Positions 27,369 through 36,992 of a stretch of 64,000 nucleotides of DNA are shown in pieces. Below the pieces are notes generated by a model. It ran no database searches. It was not told the DNA's origin and saw nothing but the letters and a program-made list of their open reading frames with translations. Both the position numbers and the translations under genes were made by a program. The stretch is taken from NCBI GenBank assembly GCA_963767685.1, contig CAVYEZ010000009.1, positions 1 to 64,000 on the forward strand. Direction: 5' to 3'. Source of the DNA: Trebonia sp963767685 (lineage in GTDB: Bacteria; Actinomycetota; Actinomycetes; Streptosporangiales; Streptosporangiaceae). Positions within the stretch are counted from its first letter, which is position 1; each line of letters opens with the position of its first letter.

Positions 27369-28061
27369 TTACCAGCCGTCGAGGTGGGGGAGGAGGTCGC
27401 TGAGGCGGGTGATCACCGCGTCGGGGACCCCGGCCGCATAGCCGGGCACGGTGCTGTTCGGGATCAGCACCGTGCGCATGCCAAGGCTCTTGGCGCCGAA
27501 GATGTCGTCGTAGGGGCGGTCGCCGACGAAGACGCACGCGGCGGGGTCGCTCATGCCGACCGCGGCCATCGCGGCCCGGAACGCCTCCGGGTGCGGCTTG
27601 GTCCACGGGATCTCGCTGCTGTAGACGGCACCGTCGATCAGCCCGAGCACCTCGTCCCGGGTGAACACCCGCTCGTGCAGCTCCCGCGGCCACATGGTGT
27701 TGGAGAGCACGCCCACCTTGATGCCCCGCCCCCGCAGCGTGCGTAGCAGCGGCGCCACGTCGGGATCGGTGTACGTGTGCGGTTCCCAGGCTTGGAAGTA
27801 CGTGTCAAGCAGGTCGGGGTGCGGGGTCACCCCCGCCCGCGCGAAGACGTGGTCAAGCGTGGCGCTGCGATGGGCGGACTCGCACTGCCGCCAGAACGCG
27901 TTCTCCGCCGCGAGGATGGCCCCCGCGATTTCGGCCGCGTCCGCCCGCGGGAAGTGCGGCGCGCACACGTCCCGCCACAGTGCCTCGTGATCGATGGCGT
28001 GCCAGGGAGTGAGCGTGCCGCCCCAGTCGAAGATAACCGCCGCAACCGCCATGGACGCCAT
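27369..28061 (-). CDS. HAD-superfamily hydrolase
   Basis: 230 residues; the ATG three codons later (28050-28052) is an equally good start. HAD motif I is VIFDWGGTLT, with nucleophile Asp but Gly at the +2 position, where phosphatases have Asp. Motif II VGVLSNT, motif III Lys in IPWTKPHPEAF, and motif IV CVFVGDRPYDDIFGA are intact. A helical cap lies between motifs I and II, as in subfamily IA. The missing general acid suggests a dehalogenase-, phosphonatase- or mutase-like chemistry or a slow phosphatase. Substrate unknown. Confidence 0.85.
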   Translation of the reverse strand: MASMAVAAVIFDWGGTLTPWHAIDHEALWRDVCAPHFPRADAAEIAGAILAAENAFWRQCESAHRSATLDHVFARAGVTPHPDLLDTYFQAWEPHTYTDPDVAPLLRTLRGRGIKVGVLSNTMWPRELHERVFTRDEVLGLIDGAVYSSEIPWTKPHPEAFRAAMAAVGMSDPAACVFVGDRPYDDIFGAKSLGMRTVLIPNSTVPGYAAGVPDAVITRLSDLLPHLDGW

Positions 28062-28110
28062 GCTACGGACCGGCGCCGCTCCTGCTGAAGCCCTTTTCCC
28101 GGCGGGCGGG

Positions 28111-28830
<720 letters not shown>

Positions 28831-28977
28831 GTCAGTGCCTCGTTTCTCCGGGACACCACTTAGACGGCCGTCGGCCCGTCCGCGGTTTCACGCGCCCGCG
28901 AGTTTCGCCGGCCATCGCGCCGTGAACGGTACGTTACGTGGCTTCAGTTTCCGGCCATCACCCGCCACACTGAGAGC

Positions 28978-30377
28978 GTGTATGACTACGACCTGGTGGT
29001 AATCGGCTCGGGTCCTGGCGGGCAGAAAGCGGCGATCGCGGCCGCCAAGCTGGACCGCCGGGTAGCCGTGATAGAGCGCCCGCAGATGCTCGGCGGCGTG
29101 TGCGTCAACACGGGCACGATCCCGTCCAAAACGCTGCGCGAGGCGATCCTTTACCTGACGGAGCCGGCCAGCGGGAGATCTACGGCCAGTCGTACCGGGT
29201 CAAGGACGACATCACCGTCGCCGACCTGACCGCGCGGATCACGCACGTGGTCAGCCGCGAGAACGACGTGGTGCGCAGCCAGCTGGCCCGCAACCGGATC
29301 ACGATCATCCAGGGCATGGCCTACTTCGTCGGCCCGCACTCCGTCGAGGTCGACGACGGCAGCCGGACCCGCAAGGTCACCGCCGACAAGGTCGTGGTCG
29401 CCACGGGGACCCGCCCGGCCCGGCCGCCGAGCGTGGCCTTCGACGAAAAGACGATCATCGACTCCGACGGCATCAACCACCTGGAGCGGGTGCCCCGCTC
29501 GATGGTGGTCGTGGGCGCGGGGGTGATCGGCATGGAGTTCGCGTCCATGTTCGCCGCCCTCGGCACCAAGGTCACCGTGGTCGAGAAGCGGATGCGGATG
29601 CTCGAGTTCTGCGATGAGGAAGTCGTGGAGGCGCTCAAGTACCACCTGCGGGACCTCGCGGTGACGTTCCGCTTCGGCGAGTCGGTCTCGTCGGTGGAGT
29701 CGCACCCCGAGGGGGCGATCACGATGCTGGGCAGCGGCAAGAAGATCCCGGCCGACACGGTCCTGTACTCCGCGGGCCGCCAGGGCATGACCGACGGCCT
29801 CAACCTGCCCGCCGCCGGGCTGACCGCCGACGAGCGCGGCCGGATCAAGGTCGATGAGTTCTTCCGCACCAAGGTCGAGCACGTCTACGCGGTCGGCGAC
29901 GTCATCGGCTTCCCGGCGCTGGCGGCCACCAGCATGGAGCAGGGCCGGCTGGCGGCCAACCACGCCTTCGGCGAGGCGATCTCGACCAACGAGATCCCCC
30001 AGCCAATCGGGATCTACTCCATCCCGGAGATCAGCTTCGTGGGCAAGACCGAGGCCGAGCTGACCGAGGCCTGCGTACCCTTTGAGGTCGGCGTGTCCCG
30101 CTACCGGGAACTCGCCCGCGGCCAGATCGTCGGCGACTCCTACGGCGTGCTCAAGCTGCTGATCTCGCCGATCGACCGCAAGCTGCTCGGCGTGCACGTC
30201 TTCGGCACCCAGGCCACCGAGCTCATCCACATCGGCCAGGCCGTAATGGGCTGCGGAGGCACCGTCGACTACCTGGTCGACGCCGTGTTCAACTACCCGA
30301 CCCTCGCCGAGTCCTACAAGGTCGCCGCCCTGGACGCGACCAACAAGATGCGCGCCGTCACCCGGTTGTCCGGCTAA
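28978..30377 (+). CDS. sthA: Soluble pyridine nucleotide transhydrogenase (SthA-type), one frameshift
   Basis: Start GTG at 28978 (YDYDLVVIGSGPGGQKAAI), FAD-binding GxGxxG. The segment GGVCVNTGTIPSKTLREA has a single Cys followed by Thr, not the redox CxxxxC pair, which is the mark of SthA as opposed to dihydrolipoamide dehydrogenase. Near base 29160 one G is missing (ACGGAG for ACGGGAG). Beyond it the other frame continues REIYGQSYRVKDDITVADL through the NAD(P) site VVVGAGVIGMEFASM to the dimerisation domain (GVHVFGTQATELIHIGQA). Corrected length about 467, normal. It transfers hydride between NADPH and NAD+. Confidence 0.88.
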
Positions 30378-30490
30378 GCAGGCTCCGCGATCCAGAACCC
30401 GGGCGGCCATTTGGTCCGCTGAGAGCGGCGTCACGTCGTTCGCGGCTGTTGGTCGGAATATCTCGTGTGGCAGACTGGTTGGCGGAAGTG

Positions 30491-30617
30491 AGCGTGCTCC
30501 GGGGTCGGTGAAACTCCGAACCGGCGGTGATAGTCCGCGACCCGGCCGCAACCGCGGCTGGTTGACCCGGTGGAACTCCGGGACCGACGGTTAAAGTCCG
30601 GATGGGAGGCAGCACGC
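30491..30617 (+). ncRNA. FMN riboswitch (RFN element)
   Basis: All conserved blocks of the RFN element are present in order: GTGCTCCGGGGTCGGTGAAA, CCGAACCGGCGGTGATAGTC, GACCCGGTGGAACTCCGG, CCGACGGTTAAAGTCC and GGATGGGAGGCAGCACGC. First and last blocks pair (P1). It lies about 115 bases above ribE and probably controls translation or termination of the rib operon in response to FMN. Confidence 0.95.
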
Positions 30618-30732
30618 GCGCGGCCGGCCAATGCCGGGCGTGCCCAGGCGGCGTTCCATCGCCGCGTGAGAAGGGCACGGCCGAAAAGGCCGACAGTCGC
30701 GTCCCCCGGAGCCGGACCGGAGGAGGGCGCGG

Positions 30733-31377
30733 TTGTTTACCGGCATCGTTGAGGACCTCGGCGAGGTCGAGGCGGTCGAGCATCTCGGCGATTTCGCCCG
30801 CATTCACGTTCGCAGCACCGTGGTGACGCAAGACGCGAGGCCAGGCGACTCTATCTGCGTCAGCGGCGTCTGCCTGACGGTTACCTCGCTGATCGGTTCC
30901 CGCCCGCGGCCGGCGGGCGAATCTCACGAACCGCCGTCACCTGCCCCGCTCGGCTTCGCCGCCGACGTGATGGGGGAGACGCTGCGGCACTCCAGCCTCA
31001 AGTCCGTGGCCCCCGGCACCAAGGTCAACCTGGAGCGCTCGGTCCGCCTCGCGGACCGGCTCGGCGGCCACCTCGTCCAGGGCCACACCGACGGCACGGC
31101 TACCATCATCAGCCGCGACCCGCAAGAGCACTGGGAGGTCGTCCGGATCGGCCTGCCGGAAAGCGTGGCCAGGTACATCGTGCACAAGGGCTCCGTCACC
31201 GTCGACGGTGTCAGCCTCACCGTTTCGGGTATCGCCGATGACTGGTTCGAGGTCAGCCTGATCCCCGAGACGCTCAAGCGCACCACGCTCGGCCTGAAGC
31301 AGCCCGGTGACGAGGTCAACCTCGAGGTCGACGTGGTCGCCAAGTACGTGGAGAAGCTCCTGGGAGGCACCCGGTGA
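30733..31377 (+). CDS. ribE: Riboflavin synthase, alpha subunit
   Basis: 214 residues from a TTG start with AGGAGGG upstream (FTGIVEDLGEVEAVE is the standard N-terminus). Two lumazine-binding repeats: DSICVSGVCLTVTSL with GFAADVMGETLRHSSL, and GSVTVDGVSLTVSGI with FEVSLIPETLKRTTLG. A Pro-rich insert of about 20 residues (RPRPAGESHEPPSP) interrupts the first repeat and is unusual. It catalyses dismutation of two 6,7-dimethyl-8-ribityllumazine to riboflavin. First gene under the FMN riboswitch; ribD, often in this operon, is absent from the window. Confidence 0.95.
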   Translation: MFTGIVEDLGEVEAVEHLGDFARIHVRSTVVTQDARPGDSICVSGVCLTVTSLIGSRPRPAGESHEPPSPAPLGFAADVMGETLRHSSLKSVAPGTKVNLERSVRLADRLGGHLVQGHTDGTATIISRDPQEHWEVVRIGLPESVARYIVHKGSVTVDGVSLTVSGIADDWFEVSLIPETLKRTTLGLKQPGDEVNLEVDVVAKYVEKLLGGTR

Positions 31378-31432
31378 CCGGGCGAGCGGCGTCAACCAAC
31401 CTAACCCGGCAAACAACGCAAATGGGCTGATC

Positions 31433-32812
31433 ATGCTGTCATCTTCCCTGGGCACGACCCCCCGTACCGCTGGCGAAGCGGACACAGGGCCCTCCGGTAC
31501 CGTCACTCCGCTCGACGAGGTCGCGCGGGCGATCAAGGACATCGCGGACGGCCGCCCGGTCATCGTGGTCGACGACGCGGACCGGGAGAACGAGGGAGAC
31601 ATCGTCTTCGCCGCGTCGAAGGCCACCCCCGAGCTGCTCGCCTTCACGATCCGCTACGGCCGGGGGCTGATCTGCGTGCCGATGCTCGGCGCGGACCTCG
31701 ACCGGCTCAACGTGCCCCAGATGACCAGCCAGAACCAGGAGCACCACGGCACCGCGTTCACCATCAGCGTGGACGCGCGGCAGGGCATCACGACGGGCAT
31801 CTCCGCCGCCGACCGCGCGGCGACCGTGCAGCTGCTCGCCAGCTCCGCGAGCGGCCCCGGCGACCTGGTGCGCCCCGGCCACGTGTTCCCGCTCAGGTAC
31901 ACCGAGGGCGGCGTGCTCCGCCGGCGCGGCCACACCGAGGCCGCCGTCGACCTGGCCGTGCTCGCCGGGCTGCCGCCGGCGGGCGTGGTGTGCGAGGTGA
32001 TCGGCGACGACGGGACCATGCTGCGACTGCCGGCCCTGCGCGAGTTCGCCGACGAGCACGGCCTCGCGCTGATCTCCATCGAGCAGCTCATCGAGTACCG
32101 CCGCCGCAACCAGCGCCTGGTCACCCGCGTCGCGGAGACGGTCATACCCAACGCCTACGGCGAGTGGCGCGCCTACGGCTACCGCTCGGACATCGACGGG
32201 GCCGAGCACCTCGCGCTGGTCCTTGGCGACATCGAGGAATCCGGCTCCCGGGAGGATGACTCCCCCCAGCCCCCGCGAAGGACCCTCGAAGGAGGCGAGG
32301 ACGTCCTCGTCCGCGTCCACTCCGAGTGCCTGACCGGCGACGTCTTCGGCTCCGAGCGCTGCGACTGCGGCGCGCAGCTCGACGCCGCCATGGCCAAGAT
32401 CGCCGAGCGCGGCCGCGGGGTCGTCCTCTACCTGCGCGGCCACGAGGGCCGCGGCATCGGGCTGCTGTCCAAGCTCCAGGCCTACGAGCTGCAGGACGCC
32501 GGCGTCGACACGGTGGACGCGAACCTGAGGCTCGGCCTGCCGGTGGACGCCCGCGAGTACTCCGTCGCCGCGCAGCTGCTCGGCGACCTGGGCGTCCGCT
32601 CCGTCCGGCTGCTCACCAACAACCCGGAGAAGGTCGACGCCCTGGCGGCGCACGGCTTCGACGTGACCCGCATCCCGCTGCCCCCGTTGACCACGCCACA
32701 CAACCTCCGCTACCTCACCACCAAGCGCGACCGCCTCGGCCACCAGCTCGAAAGCCTGGAAACGCCCGAATCCCTGGAGACCGAGGCGCCCCCCGCGGCC
32801 GAGGTCTCCTGA
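31433..32812 (+). CDS. ribBA: Bifunctional DHBP synthase / GTP cyclohydrolase II
   Basis: 459 residues from the ATG at 31433. The N-terminal RibB domain has VVDDADRENEGDIVFAA (acidic active-site loop), HHGTAFTISVDA and RPGHVFPLRYTEGGVLRRRGHTEA. The C-terminal RibA domain has the zinc Cys set in SECLTGDVFGSERCDCGAQLD and LYLRGHEGRGIGLLSKLQAY. A charged linker (ESGSREDDSPQPPRRTLEGG) is inserted in the RibA domain between early strands. It makes the two riboflavin precursors. It lies 55 bases after ribE. Confidence 0.95.
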   Translation: MLSSSLGTTPRTAGEADTGPSGTVTPLDEVARAIKDIADGRPVIVVDDADRENEGDIVFAASKATPELLAFTIRYGRGLICVPMLGADLDRLNVPQMTSQNQEHHGTAFTISVDARQGITTGISAADRAATVQLLASSASGPGDLVRPGHVFPLRYTEGGVLRRRGHTEAAVDLAVLAGLPPAGVVCEVIGDDGTMLRLPALREFADEHGLALISIEQLIEYRRRNQRLVTRVAETVIPNAYGEWRAYGYRSDIDGAEHLALVLGDIEESGSREDDSPQPPRRTLEGGEDVLVRVHSECLTGDVFGSERCDCGAQLDAAMAKIAERGRGVVLYLRGHEGRGIGLLSKLQAYELQDAGVDTVDANLRLGLPVDAREYSVAAQLLGDLGVRSVRLLTNNPEKVDALAAHGFDVTRIPLPPLTTPHNLRYLTTKRDRLGHQLESLETPESLETEAPPAAEVS

Positions 32813-32844
32813 CCGCCGGCCCGCTACTAGACACAGGAGAAACA

Positions 32845-32877
32845 ATGACCTGCTTCCGGGAAGCGAAGAGCGCATGA
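32845..32877 (+). CDS. Ten-codon leader ORF coupled to ribH
   Basis: ATG at 32845 with a strong CAGGAG Shine-Dalgarno (32834-32839) opens a ten-residue frame (MTCFREAKSA) whose TGA overlaps the ribH start ATG as ATGA. ribH itself has no other good ribosome site, so this tiny frame may serve to load ribosomes for ribH. Its product need not have a function. Confidence 0.4.
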   Translation: MTCFREAKSA

Positions 32878-33380
32878 GCGGGCAGGGACGTCCCGAGCTC
32901 GGCACGGTGGACGCGGCCGGCCTGTCTCTGGCGATCGCGGCTACCCGGTGGCATGCCGAGATCACCGACTCGCTCGTGGACCGGGCCACGGCGGCGGCCA
33001 AGGCCTGCGGCGTTCACGACCCGCTGGTGGTCCGGGTCGCCGGCGCGGTGGAACTCCCGGTCGTCGCGCAGGAGCTGGCCAAGCGCTACGACGCGGTGGC
33101 CTGTCTCGGCGCGGTCATCCGCGGCGGGACGCCGCACTTCGAGTACGTCTGCGACGCGGTGACCGCCGGGCTCACCCGCGTCGCGCTCGACGAGGGGACG
33201 CCGGTCGGCAACGGCGTGCTAACGTGTGACACGATTGAGCAGGCCCGCGACCGCAGCGGGCTGCCAGACAGCAGCGAGGACAAGGGATGGGAGGCAGTCG
33301 TGGCCGCGCTCGACACCGCCGTCCTGCTTCGCTCCGTCCGCTGCGGGGACCGGCCGAAGAGCGAGACCGCGCGACATTAA
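32874..33380 (+). CDS. ribH: 6,7-dimethyl-8-ribityllumazine synthase
   Basis: 168 residues. SLAIAATRWHAEITDSL (RibH N-terminal strand), VRVAGAVELPVVAQELAKRYDAVACLGAVIRGGTPHFEYVCDAV (phosphate and substrate site, with the catalytic His in PHFEYV) and TPVGNGVLTCDTIEQARDRSG are clear. It condenses the RibA/RibD pathway product with DHBP. Third gene of the FMN-controlled rib operon. Confidence 0.95.
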   Translation: MSGQGRPELGTVDAAGLSLAIAATRWHAEITDSLVDRATAAAKACGVHDPLVVRVAGAVELPVVAQELAKRYDAVACLGAVIRGGTPHFEYVCDAVTAGLTRVALDEGTPVGNGVLTCDTIEQARDRSGLPDSSEDKGWEAVVAALDTAVLLRSVRCGDRPKSETARH

Positions 33381-33414
33381 CGGCGCCACGCTTTCCCGTG
33401 TTTTCATGGCCTTG

Positions 33415-33440
33415 GGATGACGCACGCCCGCGCGTCATCC
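33415..33440. terminator. Hairpin between ribH and hisG
   Basis: GGATGACGC (33415-33423) pairs perfectly with GCGTCATCC (33432-33440) around an eight-base loop, 34 bases after the ribH stop and 73 before the hisG start. No T-tract follows. It may end the rib transcript. Confidence 0.5.
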
Positions 33441-33513
33441 TGGCCTCGGGGACGTGGCGCTTTGCTATGCCGGGAACCACGCACACGTTCTGGACGAAAA
33501 AAGGACTTCCCCC

Positions 33514-34389
33514 ATGCTCTCTCTGGTACTGCCCAAAGGCTCGCTGGAAAAAGCCACCCTTGACCTCTTCGACGCCGCGGACCTGACCGTGCGCCGGGCG
33601 TCTGACCGCGACTACCACGCCTCGATTGACGACCCGAGGATCGACCGGGTGCGGTTCCTCCGGCCCCAGGAAATCCCCTCCTACCTGGAGCGCGGCCTGT
33701 TCGACATCGGCATCACCGGCCGCGACTGGATCACCGAGACGCGGGCGGACATCGTCTCACTCGGCGAGCTCCAGTACTCCAAGCAGACCTCGAATCCCGT
33801 CCGGGTCGTCCTGGCGGTCCAGGACAGCGCGCCGTGGGAAACCGTCGCCGACCTGCCGGAGGGCATCAGGATCTCGACGGAGTTCCCGTCGCTGACCGAG
33901 CGGTTCCTCGCCGAGCACGGCGTCAAGGCGATGGTCGTTCCCTCCTACGGGGCGACCGAGGCCAAGGTTCCCGACATCGTCGACGCGATCGTCGACCTGA
34001 CCGAGACCGGGTCGTCGCTGCGCAAGAACGGGCTGCGCATCCTGAGCACGCTGCTGACCAGCTACACCGAGCTCGTCGCCTGCGGCGCCGCCCACGCCGA
34101 CCCGGACAAGCGGGCGGCGATGGAGGACATCGCGCTGCTGCTGCGCGGCGCCATCCAGGCGCGGGGCCAGGTCCTGCTGAAGCTCAACGTCGCGGTCGAC
34201 CAGCTCGCGGCGGTGACCGGCATGCTGCCGGCGATGTCGTCGCCGACGGTGACCGCCCTCGCCAACAGCGGCATGCACGCCGTCGAGACCGTGGTGCCCA
34301 AGCGCGGCGTCAACACGCTGATCCCCGCGCTCAAGGCGGCCGGCGCGCACGACATCCTGGAGATCCCGATCTCCAAGATCGTGGAGTAG
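33514..34389 (+). CDS. hisG: ATP phosphoribosyltransferase, long form
   Basis: 291 residues from the ATG at 33514 (MLSLVLPKGSLEKATLDLF); the longer frame upstream is unlikely. GLFDIGITGRDWITE and GIRISTEFPSLTERFL belong to the catalytic domains. VDAIVDLTETGSSLRKNGL is the PRPP-binding signature. The C-terminal ACT-like regulatory domain (about 215-291, VDQLAAVTGMLPAM and VVPKRGVNTLIPALKAAGA) gives histidine feedback. First step of histidine synthesis. hisE, often just upstream in actinobacteria, is missing here. Confidence 0.95.
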   Translation: MLSLVLPKGSLEKATLDLFDAADLTVRRASDRDYHASIDDPRIDRVRFLRPQEIPSYLERGLFDIGITGRDWITETRADIVSLGELQYSKQTSNPVRVVLAVQDSAPWETVADLPEGIRISTEFPSLTERFLAEHGVKAMVVPSYGATEAKVPDIVDAIVDLTETGSSLRKNGLRILSTLLTSYTELVACGAAHADPDKRAAMEDIALLLRGAIQARGQVLLKLNVAVDQLAAVTGMLPAMSSPTVTALANSGMHAVETVVPKRGVNTLIPALKAAGAHDILEIPISKIVE

Positions 34390-34904
34390 TGCGGGTCAAG
34401 CGCAACACGGCACGCGTCCTTCCGGTCGACCGGGAAGGGCGCGTGCTGCTGCAACTCGGCCGGGAACTGCACCGCCGCAGCGACCGCTTCTGGCTCACGA
34501 TCGGCGGCGGCGCGGAGCGCGGCGAGATCCTGGCCGAGGCCGCCGCCCGCGAGATGCGCGAGGAAGCCGGGATCGACGTCGATCCCGCGGAGCTCGGCGC
34601 GCCGCTCGGCACCACCGTGATCGAGTACCGCCTGTTCGCCCTGCTGCCGGTTACCCAGTACCAGACGTACTTCGCGATCGCCGTCGACGACGCCCAGGTG
34701 AGCTTCGCGCACCAGTCGCTGATCGAGCGGCTCACGATCGAACGGCACGAGTGGCTGAGCCCGGACGAACTTGAGCGGAGGCCGGAGCGGCTCGCCGACC
34801 CCGACACGCCCCGGCTGATGCGGGCGGCCGTCGCCGCCGTGCGTGACCGCGACGGCCCCGGGTACGGTCCCGGCATAGACGGCGGTCATCGCGGGTTCAG
34901 TTAA
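34389..34904 (+). CDS. Nudix hydrolase
   Basis: 171 residues from a GTG that overlaps the hisG stop (TAGTG). The Nudix box is visible as GGGAERGEILAEAAAREMRE followed by EAGID, with the metal-binding REMREEAG. N-terminal strands (ARVLPVDREGRVLLQL) and a C-terminal helix are typical. Substrate cannot be told. Coupling to hisG suggests co-transcription rather than a histidine role. Confidence 0.85.
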   Translation: MRVKRNTARVLPVDREGRVLLQLGRELHRRSDRFWLTIGGGAERGEILAEAAAREMREEAGIDVDPAELGAPLGTTVIEYRLFALLPVTQYQTYFAIAVDDAQVSFAHQSLIERLTIERHEWLSPDELERRPERLADPDTPRLMRAAVAAVRDRDGPGYGPGIDGGHRGFS

Positions 34905-34983
34905 GCAGTTGCTAAAGCCGCCATGGCCTGCGCTGGCGCGGCTCGGTAGCTTTATAGGACGAGTGAGACTTCGAGGTGGGGTT

Positions 34984-36109
34984 GTGCGCGACATCCTGAA
35001 CACAATCACCAAGTGGTGGGCCGCGGACGAGACGTTCGGCCTCGCCACGGTGGTCGCCACGTTCCGCAGCGCACCGCGCGACCCGGGTGCCGCGCTCGCG
35101 GTGGAGGACGGCGGCGAGGTGATCGGCTCCGTCTCCGGCGGCTGCGTCGAGGGCGCGGTCTACGAGCTGGCCACGGAGGTCACGGAAAGCGGCCAGCCGG
35201 TGCTTCAGCGGTACGGCTTCAGTGACGACGACGCGTTCGCCGTGGGCCTGACCTGCGGCGGCATCCTGGACATCTTCGTCGAGCCGGTCAATAGGACGAC
35301 GTTCCCCGAGCTCGGCGACATCTACGAGGCGGTCGAACGCGGCGAGCCGGTCGCGGTGGCCACCGTGATCTCGGGCCCGGGCCAGGTTGGCGCGCGCCGG
35401 GTCATCTGGGGCGACGCGGCCCGCGCGTCGACCGGGACGCTGGGGGCGGGGGACCGGCTCGACACCGCCGTGGACGACGACGTCCGCGGCATGCTCGCCC
35501 AGGGCGCCACCGGCATCCGCCGCTACGGCGAGCACGGCGAACGGCGCGGCGACGAACTCGCGGTGTTCGTGAACTCGTTCGCGCCGCCGCCGCGCATGTT
35601 CGTGTTCGGCGCGATCGACTTCGCGGCCGCCGTGGCGCGGGTCGGCAAGTTCCTCGGCTACCACGTCACCGTCTGCGACGCGCGGCCGATCTTCGCGACC
35701 AGGTCCCGCTTCCCCGACGCCGACGAGGTCGTGGTCGACTGGCCGCACCGGTTCCTCAGCCGGCGTCGAGGTGGACGCGCGCACGGTGATCTGCGTGCTC
35801 ACCCACGACCCGAAGTTCGATGTGCCCGTCCTCGAGGTGGCGCTGCGCACCCCGGCCGGCTACATCGGCGCGATGGGCTCGCGCCGCACCCACGAGGACC
35901 GGCTTGAGCGGCTGCGCGCGATCGGGATGACCGAAGAAGAGCTGGCCCGGCTGCGCTCGCCGATCGGCCTCGACCTGGGCGCCCGCACCCCGGAAGAGAC
36001 CGCGGTCTCCATCGCCGCCGAGCTCATCCAGCTCCGCTGGGGCGGCAGCGGCCAGGCCCTGACCCGCACGGAGGGCCGCATCCACGGCGACGAGCACGTC
36101 CCTGCCTAA
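34984..36109 (+). CDS. XdhC/CoxF-family molybdenum hydroxylase maturation protein, one frameshift
   Basis: Start GTG at 34984 with GAGGTGGGG upstream. The XdhC_CoxI domain is at the N-terminus (FGLATVVATFRSAPRDPGAALAVEDGG, GSVSGGCVEGAVYE, GLTCGGILDIFVEP). The C-terminal Rossmann-like domain (FVFGAIDFAAAVARVGKFLGYHVTVCDARP) has FGA-I in place of the usual GxGxxG. An extra C near 35755 (AGCCGGCG for AGCGGCG) shifts the frame. The remainder continues as VDARTVICVLTHDPKFD to GYIGAMGSRRTHEDRLERL and the stop at 36109. XdhC helps insert sulfurated molybdenum cofactor into xanthine or CO dehydrogenases. Confidence 0.85.
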
Positions 36110-36126
36110 GGGGCTGTCGGCCCCTT
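36108..36126. terminator. Hairpin at the xdhC stop
   Basis: AAGGGGC (36108-36114) and GCCCCTT (36120-36126) form a seven-base stem around TGTCG, overlapping the xdhC stop codon and the stop of the convergent toxin gene. Probably a shared terminator. Confidence 0.6.
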
Positions 36127-36478
36127 ACCCGGTCGCCTTCGGGTGACCGGGGCCGGCATGGTCGATCCAGACAAGTTTCTTATCAGGATCTACGAGATAC
36201 CAGATGCGGCCCGCGCCGGTGACCTCAATTTGCCAGACGCTGAGCGTCTTGCCGTCTGCCTGGGCAGTGGACAATCTGCCGTGGAGTCGGTGATGGCGCG
36301 GTGAGTCGGTCCTCGGCATTGGGTTCCGCCGCATCGCCGTCCACGCGTCTAGGGTGTTGCCGGGCGCATGGCGGCAAAGTGCTACCCATCCTCTCGCGGC
36401 CGCGTTGTTCCTGAAGCGGACATCCCATTCGCCGGGACCGGGCGGAGGCGCTACACGGTCTCCGCGCTTAGGACTCAT
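36125..36478 (-). CDS. RelE/ParE-like toxin
   Basis: 117 residues from the ATG at 36476-36478, which overlaps the antitoxin stop by 11 bases. The C-terminal strands (GKTLSVWQIEVTGAGRIWYLVDPDKKLVWIDHAGPGHPK) match the RelE/ParE plan: substrate-facing basic strand, IWYLVD and a C-terminal His/Lys end. The middle (RHHRLHGRLSTAQA) fits the usual LxG-RL step. Likely an mRNA interferase or gyrase-type toxin; which one cannot be told. Genes in toxin-after-antitoxin order. Confidence 0.65.
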   Translation of the reverse strand: MSPKRGDRVAPPPGPGEWDVRFRNNAAARGWVALCRHAPGNTLDAWTAMRRNPMPRTDSPRHHRLHGRLSTAQADGKTLSVWQIEVTGAGRIWYLVDPDKKLVWIDHAGPGHPKATG

Positions 36479-36965
36479 TCGGCACCTCTGGCGGAACTGC
36501 CGGGCCATAGTCAAGAGACTCACGTTCACGGGTCAAGAAGGCGAAGAGTTCTGGGTCGGCGATGATCTCAGCCGTGTGTTGCCACGCCGCGACCAGCCCT
36601 TCGACCGCTGCCCCATTGTCCAACTCTCCCGCCGCCCCGAGCGCTTCGAGCCACTCGGCTGCGAACTCCTGCCGTTCGTCGTCGTTCAGGTGCAGGACCC
36701 AGGGAAACACGGCCGGCAGGACTTGTACCGCAAGGGTCATGACCATCGGGTCCTTTCTCACCATCTCCCGGAACAGGCGCGTCGTGTCACGCACCACCGC
36801 GTTGTCCGCGGCGGCCCGTTCCGCCGTGGTGATGACGAGGTCCTCGGCGTCGCGCCGGTGCAGCACGAGCCGCCGATTGCCGGCGAGTCGGGCCAGCGTG
36901 GCCTTGGGCTTGTTCAGCAGGTCGCTCAGGTTCGCATCAGCGGGTACAGCCGTCATGACCTTCAC
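36468..36965 (-). CDS. Phd/YefM-like antitoxin
   Basis: 165 residues from a GTG at 36963-36965; an ATG three codons later is the alternative. The N-terminus (NLSDLLNKPKATLARLAGNRRLVLHRRDAEDLVITTAERAAA) has the Phd/YefM order of a short helix, basic strand and R-D-x-x-D-L. A long, acidic helical C-terminal half (about 80-165) is unusual for Phd and could be an extra toxin-binding or partner domain. An inverted repeat directly upstream fits autoregulation. Confidence 0.65.
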   Translation of the reverse strand: MKVMTAVPADANLSDLLNKPKATLARLAGNRRLVLHRRDAEDLVITTAERAAADNAVVRDTTRLFREMVRKDPMVMTLAVQVLPAVFPWVLHLNDDERQEFAAEWLEALGAAGELDNGAAVEGLVAAWQHTAEIIADPELFAFLTRERESLDYGPAVPPEVPNES

Positions 36966-36969
36966 ACTA

Positions 36970-36992
36970 CTTGAAAACTCGGGACTTTCAAG
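36970..36992. promoter_or_regulatory. Inverted-repeat operator upstream of the toxin-antitoxin genes
   Basis: CTTGAAA (36970-36976) and TTTCAAG (36986-36992) form an inverted repeat; a third related half-site ATTGAAAAG lies at 36996-37004. The repeat ends five bases from the antitoxin start, the usual place for autoregulation by the antitoxin complex. Confidence 0.6.
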
